The position numbers and the translations under genes were made by a program. 64,000 bases of DNA from the NCBI GenBank assembly GCA_030550555.1, contig JAUQPD010000045.1:1-64000 (forward strand). The letters run 5' to 3'. Within the stretch, counting starts at the first letter, position 1, and each line of letters begins with the position of its first letter. This document shows, piece by piece, positions 52,792-61,587 of this stretch. The stretch comes from Thermodesulfobacteriota bacterium. Its GTDB lineage: Bacteria > Desulfobacterota > Thermodesulfobacteria > Thermodesulfobacteriales > Thermodesulfobacteriaceae. The notes under the pieces were generated by a model. That model ran no database searches, was not told the origin of the DNA, and was given only the letters and a program-made list of their open reading frames with translations.

Positions 52792-53913
52792 TTGAGAAAG
52801 TTTAGAGGCACACCTATAATCCCAGAAGGAGTGGACTTAATTAAGCCCTTTTTCTGGACAGAACAAGCCCTCTATATTCTTGACCAGCGAAAGCTTCCCT
52901 TGCAAGAAGTCTATTACGAAGCTAATAGCTTAAAAAAGGTCTACGTTGCAATTAGGGATATGCTCGTCCGGGGCGCACCAGCTATTGGAATTGTCGCAGG
53001 AATTGGAGTTTTTATCGCATTGAAGGAGAATTTAAACAGAGTGAACTTTCCTCTATCAAGAAAGAGATTAGAAAGAGAATTTGACAAAATTGTCGAAAAA
53101 CTTGCAAGTTCTCGTCCTACTGCTGTAAATCTTTTCTGGGCTCTCGAGAGGATGAGAAAAGTCTTTCACGGAGAAATGGCCACCTTTCCGTCAAATCTCG
53201 AAAGGGAGCATTATGAGAAATTGCTTGAGGTTTTGAAGAAGGAAGCTTTAAGAATTTGGGAGGAAGATCTCAGGGCAAATAGAGAAATGGGGCGAATTGG
53301 TGGGGCAATTCTGCCTGAAGGGTATGTTCTTACCCATTGCAATACAGGAGCTCTTGCTACAGGTGGTTATGGGACAGCCCTTGGAGTAATCAGGTTTGCC
53401 ATAGAGCAAGGTAAAAAGATTCAGGTTTGGGTAGATGAAACCCGTCCTTTCTTGCAGGGTGCTCGCCTTACCGCCTGGGAGTTGTCCAAATTAAAAATTC
53501 CCTTTAAAATTATCACCGACAACTCTGCAGGCTTCCTTATGAAAAAGGGACTAGTGCAGGCGGTGATCGTTGGGGCAGATCGTATAGCTCTGAATGGAGA
53601 CACAGCAAATAAGATTGGTACCTATGCTCTGGCGGTGCTTGCTAAGTATCACGGAATTCCCTTTTATGTCACAGCTCCTATAGCTACCTTTGATCATTCT
53701 CTTGAAAAAGGTGAAGGTATTCCAATTGAGGAACGAGCCGAAAAAGAAGTACTCTTCTGTCATCGCTCTAGAGTTGCTCCTCAGAAGGCTAGGGCTCTTA
53801 ATTTAGCTTTTGATGTCACACCTGGAGAGTTAATAACAGCTTTCATTACTGAAAGGGGGGTAATTGAGCCTCCTTTCGAAATTAATATTAGAAGGACCTT
53901 GGGACTTGTATGA
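52792..53913 (+). CDS. mtnA: Methylthioribose-1-phosphate isomerase
   Basis: MtnA isomerises 5-methylthioribose-1-phosphate to the ribulose form in methionine salvage. The 373-residue protein belongs to the eIF-2B-related isomerases. It has RGAPAIGIVAGIGV, the catalytic Cys in THCNTGALATGGYGTA, and GADRIALNGDTANKIGTY with the catalytic Asp, then APIATFDHS. The start is TTG. Ribose-1,5-bisphosphate isomerase is a related alternative. It overlaps the next gene by ATGA. Confidence 0.93.
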   Translation: MRKFRGTPIIPEGVDLIKPFFWTEQALYILDQRKLPLQEVYYEANSLKKVYVAIRDMLVRGAPAIGIVAGIGVFIALKENLNRVNFPLSRKRLEREFDKIVEKLASSRPTAVNLFWALERMRKVFHGEMATFPSNLEREHYEKLLEVLKKEALRIWEEDLRANREMGRIGGAILPEGYVLTHCNTGALATGGYGTALGVIRFAIEQGKKIQVWVDETRPFLQGARLTAWELSKLKIPFKIITDNSAGFLMKKGLVQAVIVGADRIALNGDTANKIGTYALAVLAKYHGIPFYVTAPIATFDHSLEKGEGIPIEERAEKEVLFCHRSRVAPQKARALNLAFDVTPGELITAFITERGVIEPPFEINIRRTLGLV

Positions 53914-54539
53914 AGATTAAGGATTTGCCAGAAAACACTCTTCATAGATTGGTAATCTATCTGAATGTCCTTGATGCCCTTGAGAAGAAGAAGGTGGACT
54001 CTGTTAGTTCAGAGGAGCTTGCAAAGAGGTGTGGAGTAAATCCTGCACAGTTGAGAAAGGATTTAAGTTTCGTGGGGAATCTTGGCACGAAAGGGGTTGG
54101 CTATTCTGTGAAAAGTTTAAAATTCAGTCTCAAAAAATTTTTGGGAAGAACGGAAGAATGGAACCTAGTCGTCGGTGGACTTACTCCTCTTGCAGAATAT
54201 CTTATCAACAATAGGGATCTGCAAAAAGAAGGATTTTACATTATGTCTGCCTTTGATACTAGACCGGAGAAAATCGGACTTATAATAAACGGAGTATCTG
54301 TTTATAACCTTGATCAGTTAAGTTATGTCACAAAAGCCATAAAGGTTCACATTGGTATAATCACCTCCGAGGACAAACCAGAGGAATACTTTCAGGCCTT
54401 TCTTAGAGAAAATATCCGAGCTATTCTCAATCTAAGTTCAACTCCACTTTACTCTGAAAATCCAGAGGTAAAGATAGAAAACTTTTCCTTTCCAATGGCT
54501 CTGACAAAACTTTCCTTTTTCTTGAAGAATTCAAGCTGA
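53910..54539 (+). CDS. rex: Rex-family redox regulator with altered NAD(H) motif
   Basis: Rex proteins repress fermentative and respiratory genes and release DNA when NADH rises. The 209-residue protein has the Rex winged helix (LHRLVIYLNVLDALEKK, CGVNPAQLRKDLSFVG, GTKGVGYSV) and a C-terminal Rossmann region. The dinucleotide loop reads VVGGLTPLAEYL in place of the usual GxGNLGxAL pattern, while AFDTRPEKIG downstream is normal. NADH sensing may therefore be changed or lost. It lies between mtnA and dut. Confidence 0.87.
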   Translation: MKIKDLPENTLHRLVIYLNVLDALEKKKVDSVSSEELAKRCGVNPAQLRKDLSFVGNLGTKGVGYSVKSLKFSLKKFLGRTEEWNLVVGGLTPLAEYLINNRDLQKEGFYIMSAFDTRPEKIGLIINGVSVYNLDQLSYVTKAIKVHIGIITSEDKPEEYFQAFLRENIRAILNLSSTPLYSENPEVKIENFSFPMALTKLSFFLKNSS

Positions 54540-54548
54540 GGGTTCTAG

Positions 54549-54995
54549 TTGGCAGTTGTCAAAGTTTGGCGAAAGGATCCACGGGCAAAACTTCCAGAAA
54601 GGAGCACGGAAGGGTCAATAGGTTATGACATCTTTGCCCTAGAAGACACATTAATTCCCCCAAGAGGTTTTGCCCTTGTCAGAACTGGCCTAGTGATAGT
54701 GGCAGAGCCCCCTTTTGGACTTTTCATTTTCCCTCGCTCTTCACTTTTCAGAAAGAAGGGCCTAATTATGCCAAATTCAGTGGGGATTATTGATTTCGAT
54801 TACTGTGGTGAGGAGGATGAGATCCTCATTCCCCTTTATAATGTCACCGAAAAGGAGGCCTCCATAGGCTCGCAAGAGAGGATAGCTCAGGCAATTTTTC
54901 TAAAGGTAGATATTCCCCACCTGGTCGAGATTACGAAAGAGGAACTTCCCAGCAAATCAAGAGGTGGGTTTGGATCAACAGGAGGTTACAGGTGA
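54549..54995 (+). CDS. dut: Deoxyuridine 5'-triphosphate nucleotidohydrolase
   Basis: dUTPase makes dUMP for dTMP synthesis and keeps uracil out of DNA. The 148-residue protein has all five trimeric dUTPase motifs: GSIGYDIFA, PRSSLF, VGIIDFDYCGE with the catalytic Asp and Tyr, ERIAQAIF and the C-terminal SRGGFGSTGGY. The start is TTG. It directly precedes thyX (4-nt overlap), a sensible pairing as dUMP is the ThyX substrate. Confidence 0.94.
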   Translation: MAVVKVWRKDPRAKLPERSTEGSIGYDIFALEDTLIPPRGFALVRTGLVIVAEPPFGLFIFPRSSLFRKKGLIMPNSVGIIDFDYCGEEDEILIPLYNVTEKEASIGSQERIAQAIFLKVDIPHLVEITKEELPSKSRGGFGSTGGYR

Positions 54996-55966
54996 GATTA
55001 GATAATCTACGGGAGAGAGAAAGGAGGTTTTCTGAGATTTTGCTTGAGAAGCTTGACAGAAAATTTTTGAAGAATTTTCTCTTTTTTAGCTATCTTGGAG
55101 CAAGGATTTGTTATGCGGAAACGCATCCCCTTAATATATTTGAGGAGGAAAGATTTAAGGATTTTGAACGTTTCCGAAGTTTTCTATTACACTTGAAGAG
55201 GCTTGGGCACTACAGTGTCTTTGCCCACAGTCCTGTAATTGTTGATTTACAAGATTTAAGTCACAGTGAGAGATTTGAAATTGCCAGGACTTTTTTTAAG
55301 GTTTTTTGGAGTGAAGATGGAACCCTTGCTCTTTTTAACCTAAGGCATTTTGCTGAGATCCTTGATGACCAAGCTTTTTTACATCTAATTGCAGACAGAT
55401 TTAAACCCGACCAGATTAAGGTCCTTTTTGCTCGCAATTTTGACGTCCTCTTTGAGGGCAATCTCCACGAGCTACCACCTTCGCTCTGTGAAGACAAAGC
55501 GGATGTTTTTGCGGAGCAAGAGGTGATCATCATCACTATAGAGGAGGACATTCCTTTTGGCTGGGTTGGGGTCATAACCCATAACTTTTCTCGGATTTTT
55601 AGTCATCAATTTGTTAGACACACTTGGCTTAATTTCAATCAACGATCTCATCGTTATACACGGGCAGAGAAATTTGTGGTCCCCTCTGTATTCAGTGAAG
55701 AAGATAGAAGACGTTACAGATCAGTCATTGAGGAGACGATGAAGATCTATGAGGAATTGAGTAGGAATATGAAAAAGGAAAGTGCAAGGTTCGTGCTTCC
55801 TCAAGGGGTTGCAACTACGGTTCTTGCAACTGGGCCTTATTTAGTTTGGGAAGATTTCATCAATAAAAGGGCGATACCACAGGCCCAAGACGAAATAAGA
55901 GCTCTTGCAATATTCCTTAAAGAGAAATTGACAGGTTTTTTGGGTGGTATTAAATATAAGAAATAG
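54992..55966 (+). CDS. thyX: Flavin-dependent thymidylate synthase (divergent ThyX)
   Basis: ThyX methylates dUMP with methylene-tetrahydrofolate and FAD. In the 324-residue protein the signature appears as RHTWLNFNQRSHRY, where the usual RHR is RHT and the following Ser is Asn; the end AQDEIRALAIFLKEKL is intact. An N-terminal part of about 170 residues contains ARICYAETHP and a YSVFAHSPVIVDL segment. The start is GTG overlapping dut. Placement after dut supports the function despite the altered motif. Confidence 0.88.
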   Translation: MRLDNLRERERRFSEILLEKLDRKFLKNFLFFSYLGARICYAETHPLNIFEEERFKDFERFRSFLLHLKRLGHYSVFAHSPVIVDLQDLSHSERFEIARTFFKVFWSEDGTLALFNLRHFAEILDDQAFLHLIADRFKPDQIKVLFARNFDVLFEGNLHELPPSLCEDKADVFAEQEVIIITIEEDIPFGWVGVITHNFSRIFSHQFVRHTWLNFNQRSHRYTRAEKFVVPSVFSEEDRRRYRSVIEETMKIYEELSRNMKKESARFVLPQGVATTVLATGPYLVWEDFINKRAIPQAQDEIRALAIFLKEKLTGFLGGIKYKK

Positions 55967-55984
55967 GAGAAGATTCAGGGAGAT

Positions 55985-56057
55985 GGGCCTGTAGCTCAGC
56001 GGATAGAGCACTGGCCTCCGGAGCCAGGGGTCGGGAGTTCAAATCTCCCCAGGCCCG
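55985..56057 (+). tRNA. tRNA-Arg (anticodon CCG)
   Basis: A complete 73-nt cloverleaf: acceptor stem GGGCCTG/CAGGCCC, D arm GCTC...GAGC, anticodon stem CTGGC/GCCAG with loop CTCCGGA (anticodon CCG, reading CGG), T arm GGGAG-TTCAAAT-CTCCC and discriminator G. The 3' CCA is not encoded. It lies 18 nt after thyX and is probably on the same transcript. Confidence 0.97.
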
Positions 56058-56199
56058 CTCCTCTTAACCTCCAAATCCGTGATATTCCCTCAAAAGTTGT
56101 TGTTATTAAATCTACTTCTATTTAGAAGAACCTTTAAATCTTGAATCATCTTAATTTTTAGGTTACCTTAAAGAGAAACATACATTTCTGGAGGCGAGG

Positions 56200-57576
56200 A
56201 TGGAAAAGAAACACATATTTGATGTCATCTCTGAACAAGAGAAAGAATCCCTTAAAGCCTTTGCTGAGGACTATGTGAAATTTCTTTCAGAAGCAAAAAC
56301 AGAGCGAGAGTCTGTGGACTACTTTAGAGAAATCCTCTTGAGAGATCACTTTGAGGAGGGAGGTAAGGAGAGGGGATTTTTCATATATCGTAATAAATTT
56401 TTTGCCTGTTGGCGGAGGGGAAAAAGATCCATAAGAGAAGGTCTTAGAGTTATCGTAAGTCATATTGATACTCCAAGGCTTGATCTCAAACTACATCCTC
56501 TCTTTGAGGATATGGACTTAGCTTTCTTCAAAACCCACTACTACGGAGGGATAAAAAAATATCACTGGGTAGCCCTACCTCTCTCCCTTCATGGAGTAGT
56601 CGTTAAGAAGGATGGTTCAACTGTAAAAATAATTATTGGAGAACGGGATGAAGATCCCGTATTCACCATCTGCGACCTCCTTCCTCATCTTGGCAGAAAG
56701 AGACAGGAAGAGAAGAAATTAGCAGAGGCAATCCCTGCAGAAAACTTAAACATCCTTGTGGGAGGAATCCCTCTCGAGAAAACCTCAGAAGAAATAGGAG
56801 AAAATGGAAAGCAGAAAGAGCGTGTTAAAAAGAGAATTTTGAAGATTTTAGAAGAAAGATATGGGATAACTGAAGAAGATTTTGTTTCTGCAGAGATATT
56901 TGCAGTTCCTGCTGGCAGAGCTCGATTCCTTGGATTTGATGAAGCCTTTATTGGTGGTTATGGTCAGGATGATAGGATATGTGCTTACACCAGTTTTCAG
57001 GCTTTTAGAGAAGTTACTGATCCTATCCATACGGTACTTGTTCTTTTTATGGATAGAGAGGAAATTGGTTCTGAGGGAAATACAAGTGCCAAGAGCAGAA
57101 TTTTCGAAAGTTTGATATATCGCTTAATTAAAGATGAAAATTTGAGTCCTACCCCTGATATCTTCTTTGAAGTAATGGAGAAGACAAAGGCACTTTCTGC
57201 AGATGTGACCGCAGGCATTGATCCTATTTATATTGAAGTGCATGACAAACTTAATGATGCTAAAATGGGTTATGGTGTGGTTATTAGTAGATATACTGGA
57301 CATGGTGGTAAGTATTTAGCTAATGAGGCCCATGCTGAGTACGTAAGTTTTTTGCGGAATATCTTTGAGAAAGAAGGTGTCATTTATCAAGTTGCTTCTA
57401 TGGGTAAGGTGGATGAAGGAGGTGGGGGAACAGTTTCCAAATATTTTGCTTCCTATGGAATGGATATAGTAGATATAGGGCCACCCCTACTTTCTATGCA
57501 TTCTCCCTTTGAGGTTTCTCATATAGGAGACCTCTATATGACCTTTAAGGCCTTTAGGGCCTTTTTGAAATCATAG
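56200..57576 (+). CDS. M18-family zinc aminopeptidase
   Basis: The 458-residue cytosolic metallopeptidase, usually a dodecamer, removes N-terminal residues (acidic preference in many members). Metal-site motifs are present: VSHIDTPRLDL, GYGQDDRICAYTSFQA, MDREEIGSEGNT with catalytic Glu, SADVTAGIDP and YTGHGGKYLANEAHAEYVS; the final metal ligand is near SMHSPFEVSHIGD. The sequence is the longer archaeal/thermophile-like form. The ATG follows GGAGGCGAGG. It opens the run with trmI, ybeY-pdxJ, the hydrolase, nrdR and pyrF. Confidence 0.92.
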   Translation: MEKKHIFDVISEQEKESLKAFAEDYVKFLSEAKTERESVDYFREILLRDHFEEGGKERGFFIYRNKFFACWRRGKRSIREGLRVIVSHIDTPRLDLKLHPLFEDMDLAFFKTHYYGGIKKYHWVALPLSLHGVVVKKDGSTVKIIIGERDEDPVFTICDLLPHLGRKRQEEKKLAEAIPAENLNILVGGIPLEKTSEEIGENGKQKERVKKRILKILEERYGITEEDFVSAEIFAVPAGRARFLGFDEAFIGGYGQDDRICAYTSFQAFREVTDPIHTVLVLFMDREEIGSEGNTSAKSRIFESLIYRLIKDENLSPTPDIFFEVMEKTKALSADVTAGIDPIYIEVHDKLNDAKMGYGVVISRYTGHGGKYLANEAHAEYVSFLRNIFEKEGVIYQVASMGKVDEGGGGTVSKYFASYGMDIVDIGPPLLSMHSPFEVSHIGDLYMTFKAFRAFLKS

Positions 57577-57591
57577 CTCTATATTTCTCTT

Positions 57592-58350
57592 ATGCTCAAA
57601 CGAGGAGACTTCGTTCTCATCTTCTATGAGGGAAAAAAGTATCTGGTGTCAGTAAGAGAGGGGCAGTTTCACACACATAAAGACCATTTTGACCTTGCAG
57701 AACTCGAAGGAAAAAAATATGGAGATGTAATTTTTGGAAAAAAAGGAACTCCCTTTTTTCTTTTGAGACCTACAATATACGACTTTTTGATGCGTATTGA
57801 AAGAAAAACTCAGATCATCTATCCAAAGGATATTGGCTACATCCTTCTTAAGCTTGGAGTAGGGGAGGGGAAAATAGTTATTGAATGTGGATGTGGATCA
57901 GGGGCTTTGACAACTGCCTTTGCTTTCTATGTGGGCTCAAGTGGACAAGTAATCTCATATGAAAAAGAACTAGCCTTTATTGAACTTGCCAAGGCTAATT
58001 TAAAAAGACTTTCTCTTGAGGAAAGGGTGACTTTTAAGCACAGAGAGGTTAGCGACCTCTTTGACGAAGAGGAAGTCGATGCGGTTTTCCTTGACATAAA
58101 GGAGCCCTGGGAACTTCTTAAGGCCTCTTACAAAGCCTTAAAACCAGGTCATCCTTTAGGTATACTTGTTCCAACAACTAATCAGGTTATCGCTATTCTA
58201 AGGGAATTGGAAAAACTTCCTTTTGTTGATACTGAGGTGTTAGAAATCCTTGTTCGCAACTACAAAGTAAATTCCGAGAGATTAAGACCTGAAGATCAAA
58301 TGATTGCTCACACAGGATACCTAATTTTTACAAGAAAGATATCAACTTAG
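57592..58350 (+). CDS. trmI: tRNA (adenine-N1-)-methyltransferase, TrmI type
   Basis: TrmI methylates A58 (and sometimes A57) in the T loop of tRNA, important for thermophile tRNA stability. The 252-residue protein has an N-terminal beta domain (KRGDFVLIFYEGKKYLV), the RIERKTQIIYPKDIGYILLKLG lead, motif I VIECGCGSGALTTAFA and AVFLDIKEPWE. Length and layout fit the bacterial/archaeal TrmI group. It starts 15 nt after the aminopeptidase gene and lacks a clear ribosome-binding site. Confidence 0.93.
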   Translation: MLKRGDFVLIFYEGKKYLVSVREGQFHTHKDHFDLAELEGKKYGDVIFGKKGTPFFLLRPTIYDFLMRIERKTQIIYPKDIGYILLKLGVGEGKIVIECGCGSGALTTAFAFYVGSSGQVISYEKELAFIELAKANLKRLSLEERVTFKHREVSDLFDEEEVDAVFLDIKEPWELLKASYKALKPGHPLGILVPTTNQVIAILRELEKLPFVDTEVLEILVRNYKVNSERLRPEDQMIAHTGYLIFTRKIST

Positions 58351-58351
58351 A

Positions 58352-59542
58352 ATGCCTGTATATATCCAGTTTCAAAATATTGTACCCCTTAAGAAAAAAG
58401 AAATTCAACAGATCAGAAAACTTCTAAACAATGCCCTATCAATCTTAGGCATTCCCGGAAAAAAATTTACAATCTTTTTCACAAATAATGAGTTAATAAA
58501 AGAGTATAATAGACGTTTTCTTAGAAGAGATTATCCAACAAATGTGATTGCCTTTCCTCAAGCTGAAGAGAGGGAGTATCTTGGAGATATCATAGTCTCC
58601 CTTGAAAAGGCAAGAGAGGAGGCAGAGATTTATGATTTAGAATTTTTCTCGTATGTCATTGCTTTATGTTTTCACGGGCTTTTGCATCTCCTCGGTTATG
58701 ATCATGAGCGAGGCGTTTACTCTCCCTGGTTAATGTTAAAAAATGAAATAAAATTAACAAGAGAGCTTTTGGCTGATGAGAGAGTTATCAAATATTTGAT
58801 GGGGAGGGAGTATATGCCAGCAAAGCTTGCGGTAAATGTTGACCATGTGGCAACAGTCCGTGAGGCAAGAAGGAGCTATTATCCCGATCCAGTTCATGCA
58901 GCAGTCCTTGCGGAACTTGGAGGTGCAGATGGAATTGTTGTTCATTTAAGACTTGACAGACGCCACATAAAGGAGCGAGACGTTCGTATTATAAAGGAAA
59001 TAATTAAGACGAAGCTAATTTTGGAAATGGCCATCGATGAGGATCTTCTCAAATTTGCCAAGGAGGTGAAACCTTATCAGGTTACTCTTGTTCCTGAAAG
59101 AGTGGAGGAAATAACCACTGAGGGAGGGCTTGAGCTTGAGGGAAGAGTGGAAGAGGTAAGAAAAGCAGTTGAGGAGCTAAATCGGGCTGGTATTAAGGTG
59201 AGCCTCTTTCTTAACCCTGATGAAAAGGCCCTTGAGCTCGCAAAGAGGACTGGGGCTCAGATTGTTGAGCTCCACACAGGCATATATGCAGAGGCAAGGA
59301 CAGAGGAAGAGAAAATAAGAGAACTCGAACGGCTTGAGAGATCTGCCTATCTTGCAAAAGAATTAGGTTTTATCGTCCACGCTGGACACGGACTCAATTA
59401 TGAAAATATTGGACCAGTTGCCAGTATTCCTCAGATAGAAGAATTCAGTATTGGCCATGCCATCGTTGCTAGGGCTGTTATGGTTGGGATGAAAGAGGCA
59501 GTAAGGGAAATGAAAAATCTACTACTACTTGCAAGGGGTTAA
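58352..59542 (+). CDS. YbeY endoribonuclease-PdxJ (pyridoxine 5'-phosphate synthase) fusion
   Basis: One 396-residue frame joins two normally separate proteins. Residues 1 to about 150 are YbeY, a metal-dependent RNase for 16S rRNA 3' maturation and quality control, with NVIAFPQ, LGDI and the zinc motif HGLLHLLGYDH (H108, H112, H118). Residues 155-396 are a complete PdxJ (KLAVNVDHVATVREARR, DGIVVHLRLDRRHI, VTLVPERVEEITTEGGL, VHAGHGLNY), which makes pyridoxine phosphate from deoxyxylulose phosphate. No stop separates them. GGGAGGGAG (58802-58810) stands just before the in-frame ATG at 58814, so PdxJ may also be made alone. Possible alternatives are a recent stop loss or an assembly error. Confidence 0.9.
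   Translation: MPVYIQFQNIVPLKKKEIQQIRKLLNNALSILGIPGKKFTIFFTNNELIKEYNRRFLRRDYPTNVIAFPQAEEREYLGDIIVSLEKAREEAEIYDLEFFSYVIALCFHGLLHLLGYDHERGVYSPWLMLKNEIKLTRELLADERVIKYLMGREYMPAKLAVNVDHVATVREARRSYYPDPVHAAVLAELGGADGIVVHLRLDRRHIKERDVRIIKEIIKTKLILEMAIDEDLLKFAKEVKPYQVTLVPERVEEITTEGGLELEGRVEEVRKAVEELNRAGIKVSLFLNPDEKALELAKRTGAQIVELHTGIYAEARTEEEKIRELERLERSAYLAKELGFIVHAGHGLNYENIGPVASIPQIEEFSIGHAIVARAVMVGMKEAVREMKNLLLLARG
58802..58816 (+). promoter_or_regulatory. Internal ribosome-binding site and ATG of the PdxJ part
   Basis: GGGAGGGAG followed after 3 nt by ATG 58814, in frame with the upstream YbeY part. This is where a free-standing pdxJ would begin, and it suggests two products: the fusion and PdxJ alone. 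Confidence 0.55.
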
Positions 59543-59546
59543 ATAG

Positions 59547-60212
59547 ATGAAAGTTGAGACTTTGATTGTTGGTCCTCTTCAAGTGTGCTGTTATATAGTT
59601 TTTGACGAAACAACAAAGGAGGCAGTGATAATTGATCCTGGAGATAGTGATCCAAGAATAGTAAGAACAATCCGAGAACTCTCGCTTATGCCTCGCTATA
59701 TCCTTGGCACTCACGGTCATCCTGATCACATAATGGGTGTAGACTATCTTCGCAGGGAGCTAAATATCCCCTTTCTTCTTCATTCAGCTGATGATGAATT
59801 CTTTCAGCAAAAGGAAAATTTTGTTACCTTTACTCTTTGGGGTTTTCCTCCAAATCCTAAGGCAGATCTCCCTTTGCACGATGGCTATGTGATTCATATT
59901 GGTGGAAGCTATCTTAAAGTCATTCACACTCCTGGGCACTCACCCGGGTCTGTTTGTCTTTATGCAGAAAATGAGGGCTTTCTTTTTACGGGAGATACGC
60001 TTTTTGTTGAAGGGATTGGAAGGGCAGATCTCCCTGGTGGAGACTACCGAGTCATGATGAATTCTCTTCGAGAGAAGGTGTTTACACTCCCGGAAGACAC
60101 AGTGATCTATCCAGGCCATGATTATGGGTCCCAACCTACTTCAACCTTAGCCCACGAAAGGAGACATAATCCCTTTATAAGGGACCTCTTCAGTGAAATG
60201 CCCCAAGTGTAA
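59547..60212 (+). CDS. Metallo-beta-lactamase-fold hydrolase, glyoxalase II-like
   Basis: The 221-residue protein has the MBL signature THGHPDHIMG, the later metal ligands in HTPGHSPGSVCLY and FTGDTLF, and the C-terminal YPGHDYGS. It resembles the hydroxyacylglutathione hydrolase-like proteins widespread in bacteria; the thioester substrate is not known. It starts 4 nt after the fusion gene and its 3' end overlaps nrdR by 20 nt. Confidence 0.9.
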   Translation: MKVETLIVGPLQVCCYIVFDETTKEAVIIDPGDSDPRIVRTIRELSLMPRYILGTHGHPDHIMGVDYLRRELNIPFLLHSADDEFFQQKENFVTFTLWGFPPNPKADLPLHDGYVIHIGGSYLKVIHTPGHSPGSVCLYAENEGFLFTGDTLFVEGIGRADLPGGDYRVMMNSLREKVFTLPEDTVIYPGHDYGSQPTSTLAHERRHNPFIRDLFSEMPQV

Positions 60213-60651
60213 AGAGCCCGACAGTAGAGTAATTGATTCAAGACCTGTTGAGGATGGTTTCACTATTAGAAGGAGGCGGGAATGTCCCTCCTGCGGATAT
60301 AGGTTTACAACCTATGAAAAACTTGAGCTCGATATTGTGATTGTGAAAAAAGATGGCAGAAGAGAAGCCTATAACAGGGATAAAATACTTGCGGGGATTC
60401 GCAAGGCCTGTCACAAAAGACCAGTCTCAGAAGAAACTATACGAAATTTTATTAATGAATTGGAGCTAGATCTCATACAACGAGGAGAACGAGAGGTCCC
60501 ATCTAGTTATATTGGGGAAAAGGTAATGTCAGCTCTGAAAAAATGGGATAAAGTTGCCTATATTAGATTTGCTTCAGTCTATAGAGACTTCAAGGATGTT
60601 GAAGAATTTATAGAAAGCATCCGAGAGTTGGGAGATGAAAGAAATAGCTGA
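60193..60651 (+). CDS. nrdR: Transcriptional repressor NrdR
   Basis: NrdR represses ribonucleotide reductase genes according to ATP/dATP balance. The 152-residue protein has the zinc ribbon MKCPKCKEPDSRVIDSRP with CPSCGYRFTT and an ATP-cone (VKKDGRREAYNRDKILAGI). The start is GTG within the end of the preceding gene. It overlaps pyrF by 17 nt. Its neighbours dut, thyX and pyrF share the nucleotide theme. Confidence 0.96.
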   Translation: MKCPKCKEPDSRVIDSRPVEDGFTIRRRRECPSCGYRFTTYEKLELDIVIVKKDGRREAYNRDKILAGIRKACHKRPVSEETIRNFINELELDLIQRGEREVPSSYIGEKVMSALKKWDKVAYIRFASVYRDFKDVEEFIESIRELGDERNS

Positions 60652-61405
60652 AAGAGTTATTTTTCCATTAGATTTTCAGGAGCTCGATGAAGCTTTGAGA
60701 TGGGTAGAGAGGCTCAAAGATTATGTAGGTATTTTTAAGATTGGACTTGAGCTTTTTGTGAAATATGGTCCTTCTACGGTAGAGAGAGTCAAAAGTGTCG
60801 GTGCAGAAAGGATTTTTCTTGACCTTAAGTTTCATGATATTCCCAATACAATTGTGGGAGCTGTTAGATCTGCAGTTGCTTTAGGTGTCGATTTTGTCAC
60901 AGTCCATACACTCTCAGGTAGGACTGCCCTTGAGAGAGCAGTGAGAGCCTCATCTGGTAGAACAAAGATACTTGGAGTGACTATTTTAACGTCTTTAGAT
61001 AAGGCAGATCTACTTGAACTTGGTTTCAATGGAGAACTTTTGACAGAAACTGAAGAACTCGTTTCTCGCCTTGCCTTTATTGCGAGAACCTCAGGGTGTG
61101 ATGGGGTCGTTGTCTCTGCAAAAGAGGTAAGAAGAGTCAAGAATTCTTTTCCTCAACTTATTGCTGTTGTGCCTGGTATTCGTCTTGATGAGGGTGTCAA
61201 AGATGACCAACTCCGCACCTCTAGTCCCTTTGAGGCAATTTTAAATGGGGCTGATTATTTGGTGATTGGAAGACCAATCAGGGAGGCAGAGGATCCTGAG
61301 AAAGTTTGTCGAGAAATTCACTCTGCAATTGAGAAAGCTCTCAAAGAGAGAGGCCTCTTACAAACAGAATTGGCCTACCAGAATAAGTTTTCAACAGAAA
61401 CTTGA
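60635..61405 (+). CDS. pyrF: Orotidine 5'-phosphate decarboxylase
   Basis: PyrF decarboxylates OMP to UMP. The 256-residue TIM-barrel protein has VIFPLDFQELDEAL, FKIGLELFVKYGP, the catalytic FLDLKFHDIPNT and the phosphate-binding VPGIR and DYLVIGRPI. The ATG lies inside the end of nrdR. It is the last gene of this run; no strong terminator was seen after it. Confidence 0.95.
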   Translation: MKEIAERVIFPLDFQELDEALRWVERLKDYVGIFKIGLELFVKYGPSTVERVKSVGAERIFLDLKFHDIPNTIVGAVRSAVALGVDFVTVHTLSGRTALERAVRASSGRTKILGVTILTSLDKADLLELGFNGELLTETEELVSRLAFIARTSGCDGVVVSAKEVRRVKNSFPQLIAVVPGIRLDEGVKDDQLRTSSPFEAILNGADYLVIGRPIREAEDPEKVCREIHSAIEKALKERGLLQTELAYQNKFSTET

Positions 61406-61537
61406 GCCTTGGTTAAACCATAATTGTTTAGTAAAGTGTAGTATTAAATTGATTTAAAAAGTTTTCAAAAGATTTTAAAAAATTTTAGGATTAGCGTTAT
61501 TGGGGCGAATTGGCAAAAAAATTTACATTAAATTACC

Positions 61538-61566
61538 TTGACATTTAAGAAAAGATTGAATAAAGT
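61538..61566 (+). promoter_or_regulatory. Promoter of the dsr gene set
   Basis: Consensus TTGACA (61538-61543), a 17-bp spacer and TAAAGT (61561-61566). The 61406-61537 stretch before it is extremely AT-rich, like an UP element, fitting strong expression of respiratory genes. Confidence 0.7.
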
Positions 61567-61587
61567 TAAGCAGGAAGGAGGAGGGGG

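Noticed and set aside
61406..61537. AT-rich stretch with TTGGCA as a possible sigma-54 promoter for dsr
   Set aside because: No GC element at the -12 distance; a good TTGACA-17-TAAAGT promoter lies downstream.
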